From the NCBI RefSeq assembly GCF_932276165.1, contig NC_063984.1, positions 1,867,501-1,931,500 of the forward strand: a stretch of DNA of 64,000 bases, given 5' to 3'. Positions 11,483 to 20,909 of this stretch are shown here, piece after piece (within the stretch, counting starts at the first letter, position 1; each line of letters begins with the position of its first letter). The translations under genes and the position numbers were made by a program. The notes under the pieces were generated by a model that saw nothing but the letters and a program-made list of their open reading frames with translations, did no database searches and was not told where the DNA came from. The DNA is from Plutella xylostella (taxonomy: Eukaryota; Arthropoda; Insecta; Lepidoptera; Plutellidae).

Positions 11483-13198
11483 CTATACTCATGCTATTTG
11501 TACATCGATATCGTCATGTTTGCGGATCGCATTGATACAATCATGTGATTCACTAATTCAATACCGACAACGAGTCAATCAAATGATCAATCGGATTGAA
11601 AATTTACCCCGATTCGCCCCATGAAGCCTGCGTTTAGTAAATACGTAATATCTAGCCTGATTTTGAGCTGTTTGGATATTGGTTAGGTTATAAACCTAAG
11701 GTTAGTTTATTTAGTTTTAATTATAACCTGTCTTGAATATATCGTAGCCAGAGTTTGAAAAACAATACGTCGGCACGTTAATGTATTCATTAAAATCAAC
11801 ATATTAAAGCAACTTTTACTATTAATTTTATTGTACCAACGACCAACTTTAAAGTAGAGAAAAAAAAAGTTCAGTTTCAACAGTTCTGCTGTCTCCGGAA
11901 AACTATTCTCTGTATATTATTATCACGATTTTTTCAATCCTGGCCACTAACAAAAGAATCGAGAAGAAAAATTCCCAAGGTTCAAATTTTCTAAACCGCC
12001 AGAAAGTTCCAAATTCAAAACCTTGGGCATCGTCGCGTCGGGCCGTCCATCCATAACCCAATTACGGCAGCAATGGTCGGATGATTGGTCCCAATGGAGA
12101 CTTCGCACTTTCAATACCGCCACAATTCTATTTTCGGACAGATTTCCTTCGCCAGTTCGGAAATTGTGTGTTTTCGTTCCGAATTTGTCTCTCAAGTTTC
12201 TGGGCGGGTCTGTTTTATTGGGCCCTTATACTGATACGGTCGTATGCCCGTGTGTAATGTGTATACTGTCTGATTTACGTAGAGAAATACAGGTCCTCGA
12301 TAAAATGATTTTCTACATATATATTTTCAATTTTAATAACGTTAGACAGGTGCAGATGTACTAGAGGCTTTTATTCTAAAAAACATTTGAATGTAAAACC
12401 TGTAATCTGTAGCTGTACCTCTGTAAGTTACATAGATAGATACATGTAGAAAAATATCTGTCTTTAAACAAATATCTGCCCCAGCCGGGAATCGAACCCG
12501 GGACCTTCGGCATGGCAGTCAGGGCCACTAACCACTAAGCCATTCGACCGTCTTATGCTTATTGCTCGTAATATGCAAAGCTTCAGTCTTAAAAAACAAA
12601 TGGTGGAGTTTTCAGTGCACTTCCCGAAGGAAGGTCAAACAGCTTTCATCACAGTAAAAACTAGGACATCGAGGTTTTACTAAGCCTTATCGCAGCGACC
12701 GATTCGAATGCAGTTTTTATAATAATACGTTCGTGGATCTTATTTGTTTCATTACCTTCTTTAGAAGCACTTTAGTGCCCTAAGCAATTTTTTTTGTTCA
12801 ACCGTATTAGTAATATAAAGTTTTGTAAGCTTTAAGCTTCCCTCACAGTACTAACTTAGTCATTTCCAAGGATGCGTTTATAGTTTATCCTCTTACGACA
12901 TTGTTGTTGATAATTTACGACAATTTGTGGTCGCGTTTGAGACGATTGCCCTTGATGAATCATGTCCACAACTAAAAGGAATCAGGTGATTGGTAATAAA
13001 GCATTTTATAGCCACCTTTATTTGGTTTAGTTACAGACGAAACTCGTCATTCGACAAAGAGAATGACCATAAATGTTCGTTATAATTGAAAATATATTTA
13101 TGAAAGCCCAAAAATTTAATAGATGACTCACAGTATGTACTTAGCCAAATCTTGGCGTATAAAAGCGTAGCGAGAGCGCAGCATTATTAAATTTAAAA

Positions 13199-13397
13199 CT
13201 AGCTGTTCCCGCGCGCTCCGCTTCGCCTTAAAAAGTTTTCCCGTGGGAATTCCGGGATAAAAAGTAGCCTATGTTCTTTCCCAGGGTCTAGACCATATGT
13301 ATACCAAATTTCATTCAAATCCGTAGTTTTGGCGTGAAAGAGTAACAGACAGACAGACAGACACAGTTACTTTCGCATTTATAATATTAGTTAGGAT
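13199..13397 (+). mobile_element. SINE-C, copy B (inside duplication unit 2)
   Basis: Starts AGCTGTTCCCGCGCGCTCCG (13,201) and runs through GAATTCCGGGATAAAAAGTA and TTTTGGCGTGAAAGAGTAAC to ACTTTCGCATTTATAATATT plus AGTTAGGAT. The matching place in unit 1 (near 9,090-9,230) lacks it. Confidence 0.75.
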
Positions 13398-15302
13398 AAG
13401 CAACCTTCAAGAATTCTACATTTACTGTGCAATATCTCGTGAAAACATTCGTTGTAAATAGATACAACTTTATACTATTTGTTGTATCTCTATGCAACGA
13501 GAATATAATTCCACTACCCAGAACTGGACCACGGCAGACATTCAAAAAGTCATCTCCAGAAATCCATATCCTCGTCCACATTCGAAATATGCAGCAGCAA
13601 AGTACAGTCAAGTAAAAAATATGCAAATAAAATTCCTAAACGCAGTCGAACGAGCAACAAGCCAGATGGAATACAGCGGTGAAATTGTTATCCCGGGAAG
13701 GAAATTTCTGCGTGCGGCAAAATATTAAACGTCTCCAATCGAGCGAATACGGTGTGCATCCGTTGTGCGCGACTGTACCCCGCTGGCTGCACCAATCACA
13801 TGCATTGTGGTACAGTCGAGTGGAAAAGCCAGTGTGTTTGCGTCGCCCATGTAAAAGACTTGAACGTGTTGTGCGTGTTGAAAAGTATGTAGAGCTTGCG
13901 AAGATTTCTATCCTTCGGGTACCTACAACTACTATGACACGAAAACAAACTTAACCCTTAACTGGCCATGACTACGCATATAACCTATTTCTTTGCCCTT
14001 AATTCAAAGGGTCAAGATATAAGAAAGGATCAAGGTGTGAAGTAAATATCTGTTCCAGCCGGGATCATCAAACACGGTGCCCTCAACACAACAGTCACTA
14101 ACTGAACGACGCCAACGAGTTCCTAACCACTGCGCCACAGCCGCCCAAAAGTGGGACACTGCAACTTGCTTACAAAGTTTTAATCGCAAAGAAACTCTTT
14201 GTTAGGCGCAGTTTATCATAAAAATAAAATGAGGCACTAACGTGTACCGTGTAGTTAGCTAGTTGAACACACGGCTTAGTTGTATTTTTAATGAGTTAGT
14301 TTGAGGCCACGCAAGGGGGGCTATTCTAGCTTACGAAAAACGCTCGTGAAAAAAAACTGAGATATTATTTAATTATTTATTGTACAAATATTACAAATAG
14401 AAGTCCACAGGGTGGACTTAATGCTAAAAGCATTTTCTGCCAGTCAACCCGCAGGAGGTACAGGAAAAATTGGTAATAAGGTGTACAAAAAAAAAAAAAG
14501 TAAACCAATATATAAATCAAAATAGTTCATGCTTAGGTAGATTTACTCAAGTGATAAACACGACCTCTATATCGATGCGAATGTACTGAATGCGTGAAAG
14601 CTCTCGTGCTTTAGTTTTTTGTCAAGCTAGAGTAACCATGCAGGTAAAAGGACAAAGTTCGTTTGAAAGACGTAGAAAATTTAATTTTCTTTTTCATTGT
14701 ACAGGTACACTGGATGTTATGGTTAGTTGGTAGGTATATAGGCAGTATTTTTATTACAACGGGCAAAGCTTAAAAACGTCTGTAAGTATGTAAAAAAAAA
14801 GTTTGTAGTAGGTACACGGTATGTTTGAAAAATAATAAAATTATACAATCAAAAAAATTATAAAAAAAACTAATCATTTATGAAAAAACCTCCGTAGGTA
14901 TACTTCTTTTTCAAAGGCTTTTTTCAAAAGAGCAAGAACCTGAAAATAAAATAGCTGTGAGCCAACTATGCCAATTGACCCACTTCAGGCAGTTTGCTAC
15001 TCCACCCGGTGTTTTAACGTATGTACCTATTATGAAAATGGCTGTACCTGTAATAGTAATAGTAATATATTTGTACTGTTATAGTAATATATTGTAATAT
15101 ATTTGTAACCTGTATTGTAGGCAGATTTTAACAAAAGATGACAAAAAATTGTGCCAATTTTTTTTATTGCTCTTATAAGGCGATGTTTATGTTGCCACTT
15201 GTGCCACCTTTGTCTTTGGTAGAAAGAAACAATCCAATAATGCATATCAGGTAAATTATAAAATTGACTGACGAAAATTGGTCAAGTTACATATACATAT
15301 AT

Positions 15303-15769
15303 GCACTCACGACTATAATCCCCGAAGGGGTAGTCAACTAGTCAGTGGTGGCTCACAAGCGAGTCACCCACTTTTCGCAGCACATTTGTACTCAAGTGAT
15401 AGGTTGCGAACCATATCGCCGTTTTAGAATAAGTCCAATGCACTTAGGATACCAATCTAGAATCTAGATGTGCAGGTTTCCTCACGATGTTTTCCATCAC
15501 CGTAAAAGCACGTGGTATTATTGTACTTAAACTCCTTAATTGAAAACACAATTGAAAGAATTCATTGGTACAGGCCAGGACAGAAAGAGCCCCCCCTTAT
15601 CCGAACGGAGAGTAATTTGTAAAAATTGACGTTCATCAGAAAATTTTATATTTGTACGATGAATAAAAAAAATTGACTTTGACTTTGACTTTGACAGGAT
15701 TTGAACCCACGGCCTCTCGATTGAGAGGACGAGGCCTTATTCATTACGCCACCACCACTCTCTACTATA
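15303..15769 (-). mobile_element. SINE-B, unit 2 copy, split by a LINE tail
   Basis: Homologous to 11,156-11,482, with the same head and body on the minus strand. The block 15,581-15,694 interrupts it just inside the tRNA-like head. A few extra bases occur near 15,340. Confidence 0.7.
15581..15694 (+). mobile_element. 114-bp 5'-truncated LINE tail with TTTGAC repeats
   Basis: Unit 1 of the tandem duplication (11,413-11,417) gives the uninterrupted site. Here CAGGA is duplicated at 15,576-15,580 and 15,695-15,699 around the insert. The insert ends AATTGACTTTGACTTTGACT, a short TTTGAC tail typical of retroposed LINE 3' ends. There is no coding motif. Confidence 0.8.
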
Positions 15770-17095
15770 CTCATGCTATTTGTAAATCGATATCGTCATG
15801 TTTGCGGATCGCATTGATACAATCATGTGATTCACTAATTCAATACCGACAACGAGTCAATCAAATGATCAATCGGATTGAAAATTTACCCCGATTCGCC
15901 CCATGAAGCCGGCGTTTAGTAAATACGTAATATCTAGCCTGATTTTGAGCTGTTTGGATATTGGTTAGGTTATAAACATAAGGTTAGTTTATTTAGTTTT
16001 AATTATAACCTGTCTTGAAAATATCGTAGCCAGAGTTTGAAAAACAATACGTCGGCACGTTAATGTATTCATTAAAATCAACATAATAAAGCAACTTTTA
16101 CTATTAATTTTATTGTACCAACGACCAACTTTAAAGTACAGAAAAAAAAATTCTGTTTCAACAGTTCTGCTGTCTCCGGAAAACTAGGTAAGTTCTGTAT
16201 ATTATTATCACGATTTTTTCAATCCTGGCCACTAACAAAAGAATCGAGAAGAAAAATTCCCAGGGTTCAAATTTTCTAAACCGTCAGAAAGTTCCAAATT
16301 CAAAACCTTGGGCCTCGTCGCGTCGGGCCGTCCATCCATAACCCAATTACGGCAGCAATGGTCGGATGATTGGTCCCAATGGAGACTTCGCACTTTCAAT
16401 ACCGCCACAATTCTATTTTCGGACAGATTTCCTTCGCCAGTTCGGAAATTGTGTGTTTTCGTTCCGAATTTGTCTCACAAGTTTCTGGGCGGGTCTGTTT
16501 TATTGGGCCCTTATACTGATACGGTCGTATGCCCGTGTGTAATGTGTATACTGTCTGATTTACGTAGAGAAATACAGGTCCTCGATAAAATGATTTTCTA
16601 CATATATATTTCCAATTTTAATAACGTTAGACCGGTGCTGATGTACTAGAGGCTTTTATTCTAAAAAAAAAACATTTGAATGTAAAACCTGTAATCTGTA
16701 GCTGTACCTCTGTAAGTTAAAGAAAAGTACACTACGCATATGTATTGTAAGAACGAGTATTTGCGTGAAATATAAGAATTTCTCTACATTTTTCTTTCAC
16801 TTGTACACTTTGTGTGGCCCGGTGACAGGGCACTAATATAGCCCTATACAGTGGCGCCGCCGCGCGGGCTCGTGAGAAATGAAATGGAACAGTATTGTTC
16901 GCTTTCTTGTGTGTTATTTTAATATTCTCTATATACCTACCTAAGTTCCAACAAAGCTAACTTTGAAGCAGGTAAAAGTTTTTTTTTTTTTTTTTTTCTG
17001 TGGTTTTAATCTGCGATCGGTTCCTTAACCATAAGCAGGTTTGATGGAGGTATCAGGCGTTTAGAGTTACTTGTCCAGTGACAAGTACTCTTCAA

Positions 17096-19786
17096 TCAGC
17101 AGGAAGCAAAGGTTTCGTCCAGCTCCAGTATTGCATGACGTTTAAGCCGACGTTTGTGGCTGTGTAGAAGGAGATCTTGTGCCAAGGGATTGGGATGATT
17201 GTCCAGGCGTATTTTATATTTGGAGCATGATGTAGCTATTTCTTGCTTAACAGTTGGCATTCCTAGGAACTCGTGGACTTCTCTATTGGTAATAAACCAA
17301 GGAGCGTGCGATATGGATTTCAGAAGTATGTTTTGGTATCGTTGTAGAATCTCTATGTTAGAGTTACAAGCACTGCCCCAGAGCTGAATGCCATACGTCC
17401 ATATTGGCTTGAGAATAGTCTTGTAAACTAAAAGTTTGTTTTCTAATGATAGCATTGACTTTCTTCCAAGCAGCCACCATAGACTTCTGTATCTCAGGTT
17501 TAACTCATCTCTTTTCTTTTTTATGTGCGTTTTCCAGGTCAGTCTGCGGTCTAGGTGAATTCCCAGGTACTTGACAGAATCAGAGTGTGGGAGTGGTTCT
17601 CCTGCCAGCTTAACTTCAGGGCAATTTCCTTTCCTCAGTGTGAATGTGATGTGGGTTGATTTTGAGGCACTAGATTTTATACGCCATACCCTTAACCATT
17701 TGCTTATTTCGTCCAGTTCAGATTGCAGTAGAAACGAGGCGATGGAGGGGTCTGAATTATTAGCCAAAATCGCAGTGTCGTCAGCGTAGGTTGCAGTCAG
17801 AGTATGGTTAGTTTTTGGAAGGTCGCATGTATACAGGGAGTAGAGCGTAGGTCCAAGAACAGACCCTTGAGGCACGCCTGCATTTATATCATAAAATCTT
17901 CACATGGAACCGTTCTCTTTTACGTGAAAAACTCGATCACACAGGTAAGATTGGATCAGCCCGAAGAATGCGTGAGGAAGATATTTCTTGACCTTGAATA
18001 GTAGCCCTTTGTGCCAGACTTTATCAAATGCCTGTTGGATGTCTAAAAATGCTGCTGAGCAATATTCTTTGTTTTCAAGCGCATCTCTGATTTTTCCACA
18101 GACTCTGTGAACCTGCTCTATACTAGCGTGCCTTGACCGAAATCCAAATTGATGGTCTGGAATTACTTTATTCTCGGTTAGAGCAGGAGACAGTCTGCGT
18201 AGGATTATCCTCTCGCAAATCTTTGAGATGATGGGCAGCAAACTTATTGGCCGATAAGACGTTACCAGATTGGCTGGCTTTCCGGGTTTGTAGATCATTA
18301 AGATCTGGGAAACTTTCCAGTGTTGGGGGAAGTAAGACATCCTTAGAATTGCGTTAGTTAGTATAGTTATGAAAACGATTGCCTTCTTGGGAAGTTCTTT
18401 TAGAATTTTTGGCGTTATTAGATCGAAGCCAGGAGCCGAGTGAGTCTTTAGGTATCTTATTTGAGACCACACTTCCCGTGGTGTCGCAAGTTTTATCGAA
18501 GAATCATCTCTAAGGTCTTGGGCGAGTGAAGATTCAATAAAGCTTTCATCAATGCCGTCAGCAGCTGCATTAGGGCTGAAGACATCCGCCAAGTGTAGAG
18601 CAAAAGCTTCAGATTTTTCCTGACTAGATCTAGCCCATTCACCATCGGTCTTTTTCAGAGGAGGCTTGCAGTTCATCGGCTGATTTAGATGCTTCGTTGC
18701 TTTCCACAGGGAATATTCTGAAGATTTATCTGGAGTCAACGATTCAACGAAGCTTTGAAAAGTTTTGTTCTTTAGAGAGGCTATGTCCATCTTCAACTGG
18801 AGACAAGCTTTGTTGAGTGCTTTCTTATCATCCGGATGCCTACTTGTGTGCCATATTCTTCGCAGCTTTCTTTTCTCCGCTATTTTCTCTCTTAGATCTG
18901 CATTAAGGTTGAAGCGCTCTCTTTTGACATCGTTCAATTCGGGGGTGTTTTTCCAAGCAGCTTCTTGAATGAGACATGTTATGTACTTGGTAGCTATCTC
19001 GATGTCATCTTCTGATTTGAGAGGAATTTTAAGCTCGATATTTTTGTCTATGTATTCACGAAATGCGTCCCAGTCGGTCTTATGATTATGCAAATAGTGT
19101 GAGTCTTCACAATTGATTAAGGTAGAGCTCATGGTTACTATGACTGGAGTGTGACCGGAAGAGCTGTCTAGGCACGATTTTATATCAAAGTAATATTGTG
19201 AAATACCTTTTATCACGAAGAAGTCTATTAGGTCAGGTTGTTTGTTGCGATCAGTCGGCCAGTGTGTTGGTTCGCCAGTAGACATTGGAAGAAGATGGTT
19301 TTCTTCTATGGACTTCTTTAGTTCTCGGCCTCTCGTAGTGACAAGACGTGAGCCCCAGTCGGTATGTTTGGCATTCCAATCGCCACCCACCAAGAAGCGA
19401 TTGCCCAGGGAAGAGAAGTATTGACTGAATTGATGATCTTTGATTTTGTGTTTGGGTGGGCAGTATACCGATGAGATGGAAAAGCTGCCGTCCTTACTCT
19501 CGACAGTTACTGTGGTAGCTTGAATATGATCAGTCCTGAATGCATGTTCTTCATGATGTTTTATGCAGGTTTTGATTAATATTGCGGTTCCACCATGGGC
19601 GGTCCCGTCCGGGTGGTTTGTAGAGTAGATTGCGAAGCCTGGAATGGTAACGTGACTCCTTTCTGTAAAGTGTGTTTCCGATATTAAAATAACATCTAGC
19701 TTGTGACATTCTATTAGAAGGGACAGCTCGTGTTTGTTTGGAGGTAGTCCATTTATGTTCCAGGTAGCAATCTTTAAACCAGTCAC
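17096..19786 (-). pseudogene. Jockey ORF2: endonuclease and reverse transcriptase, one in-frame stop
   Basis: The protein would nick target DNA and copy the LINE RNA onto the 3' end. N-terminal apurinic-type endonuclease motifs are all visible: ATWNIN (about residues 7-12), ISETHF, GGTAILIK, VGGDWNAKHTDWGSR, DLIDFF and SSSGHTP. Reverse transcriptase follows with APGFDLITPKIL, SYRPISLLP, FGFRSRHAS, AFLDIQQAFDKVWH, AGVPQGSVLGP and the catalytic YADD. A single TGA at 17,900-17,902 falls in frame between FHVKENGSM and the AGVPQGS block. The frame reopens without shift to 17,096, so only that codon separates two halves totalling about 895 codons, a usual Jockey ORF2 length. The first codon is GTG, overlapping the ORF1 stop, where an ATGA-type overlap would be expected. 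No cysteine-rich or RNase H tail is seen. Confidence 0.9.
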
Positions 19787-20319
19787 TTTGAGATTTTGTC
19801 AACAAGAGATACTATAAGCCCCATGAGGGAACTTATTTGTTGAAGGAGTAAGTCAATTTTTTCAGATTGTTTGTAAAGGAGCTGTTCAATTGAGGGGTGT
19901 TGAGGGTTGGCATGGGGCTGGTTTTTCAGCATATCTGCATAAGATAGTGGCTTTTCTGTGCTGGATTGTCTACTGAAAGTCCTTGGACCAGCTGTAGCTT
20001 TTTCCTTAGTTTCATTATTCTGAGTTTCAGTTTTATTGTTGGCTTTAGCAACAAATGGATTTCTAGTTTTCTCTAGTTTGCGTTTCTTTATTTCCTGGTA
20101 CACATTGCAGCCTTTGTAGTTGGCTGGATGACTGCCAAGACAAAGGACGCATTTAGCAGGGCTGTTACGATCCTTCTTAGGACAGTCGCTTGTTTTGTGT
20201 GGAAGGGCACATTTCACACACCGGAAGGGTCTGGTGCAATTGTTTTTTGTGTGACCGTATTGTTGGCAGCGAGTGCACTGGACAACGGTTTGGCGTTTTT
20301 TGGGATCTTCAATGATTGC
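19783..20319 (-). pseudogene. Jockey ORF1, C-terminal part (zinc-knuckle Gag-like)
   Basis: This RNA-binding ORF1 protein carries three CCHC-type knuckles in a row: CTRCQQYGHTKNNC, CVKCALPHKTSDC and CVLCLGSHPANYKGC. A polar linker and a leucine-rich C-terminus (IDLLLQQISSLMGLIVSLV) follow, which could mediate self-association. It overlaps ORF2 by the bases GTGA at 19,783-19,786. The reading frame runs up to the BEL insertion at 20,319. The remainder of ORF1 is on the far side (24,320-25,137), and the two parts share the same phase across the duplicated GCAAT codon bases, so the insertion is the only break seen in ORF1. Open sequence beyond 20,319 on this strand is antisense LTR and is not part of the gene. 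Confidence 0.88.
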
Positions 20320-20542
20320 TGTTCGGGACAAGAATAATAGTTTTGACTCTTGTTATTTGTTAATAAATAAATATGTCTCTGGAAGTGAGGAAACTAGCGC
20401 CATCTAGTAGAAAGTAGCCTAACTATGTAGTTCATCTATTCAACAATAGATGGCAGCACGGAACTAGAAGTTTCTACTAAGAAGTAGAACATTAAGTCTT
20501 TTCTAGAGCTTTCTGGAATACTCTATCATCCGTAGAGAATGG

Positions 20543-20549
20543 TATAAAA
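20543..20549 (+). promoter_or_regulatory. TATA box of BEL 5' LTR
   Basis: TATAAAA, followed about 25 bases later by TCACAGTCAATCAGT with initiator-like cores. The same site is in the 3' LTR at 23,988-23,994. It would drive plus-strand transcription of the element. Confidence 0.7.
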
Positions 20550-20633
20550 GGCGACGCTCGCGCCTCACAGTCAATCAGTTAAATAGTAAATAGTGAACAG
20601 AACAGTTCAAAAAGAAAATAGCATTCAGTCTAA

Positions 20634-20713
20634 TAGTAAACAGAGAACAAAATAGTTCTAACAGTGAAATCAGTAAAATAGTAAACAGAGAACAAAACAG
20701 TTCTAACAGTGGA
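20634..20713 (+). repeat. Two-unit tandem repeat in BEL LTR (R/U5)
   Basis: AGTAAACAGAGAACAAAA plus TAGTTCTAACAGTG is repeated about 44 bases later with one substitution. The same pair occurs in the 3' LTR. It is probably transcribed leader sequence. Confidence 0.65.
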
Positions 20714-20860
20714 TTCAGTTAAAAAGCAAACAGCGAAGAAAGAACAAGAAGAAGAACAAGCAAAGCAACAGCTCTAGCTCTCTCATTTCCTGCCGGTGAT
20801 CGCAACGAAGCTTTTTCATTCCTCTTCCGCTGCCGTGAAGAAGGAATACCCCCGCAAATT

Positions 20861-20878
20861 TGGTCATTCGGAGCCGGA
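20861..20878 (+). other. BEL primer binding site (tRNA-Tyr-like)
   Basis: TGGTCATTCGGAGCCGGA lies three bases after the 5' LTR. It matches the complement of the tRNA-Tyr 3' end, as I know it for BEL/Pao elements, except for one substitution and one extra base. Its position is as expected for minus-strand DNA priming. The mismatches may lower priming efficiency. Confidence 0.65.
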
Positions 20879-20909
20879 TACTTCGTCGTTGCAGGAAGTC
20901 GGATCAAGA

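Larger units (their letters stand above)
8437..12430 (+). repeat. Tandem segmental duplication, unit 1
   Basis: CATAGATAGATACATGTA starts here and again at 12431. The end CTCTGTAAGTTA occurs at 12430 and at 16719. So 8437-12430 (3,994 bp) is directly repeated as 12431-16719. Most of the unit aligns with scattered single-base differences. Private to this unit are 10,294-10,358 (absent from unit 2, probably a deletion there) and a 39-bp insert at 10,409-10,447 flanked by TATCGA. No gene is recognised inside. It contains SINE heads at about 9,838-9,935 and 11,156-11,482. Confidence 0.9.
12431..16719 (+). repeat. Tandem segmental duplication, unit 2
   Basis: This is the direct repeat of 8437-12430. 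It is 4,289 bp because of private changes. From about 13,086 to 13,405 the sequence does not match unit 1 and carries a SINE-C copy. A 114-bp LINE tail is inserted at 15,581-15,694. Small insertions lie near 13,930-14,010. No gene is recognised inside. The start lies within a truncated SINE-A (12,431-12,552), and the junction shows only a 2-base TA microhomology. Confidence 0.9.
20320..20857 (+). repeat. BEL 5' LTR
   Basis: By eye, 20,320-20,785 (466 bp) matches 23,765-24,230 without a difference. Beyond that the U5 ends diverge: this copy has about 72 bp ending CCCCCGCAA, against 89 bp in the 3' LTR. The 3' end is set by the CCCGCA motif and the primer site three bases later; it may be off by a base or two. 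Confidence 0.8.

Noticed and set aside
16979..16997. A target duplication for the Jockey element (GCAGGTAAAAG near the tail versus AACAGGTAG near 25,530)
   Set aside because: Only about six bases agree; too weak to set the 5' end.
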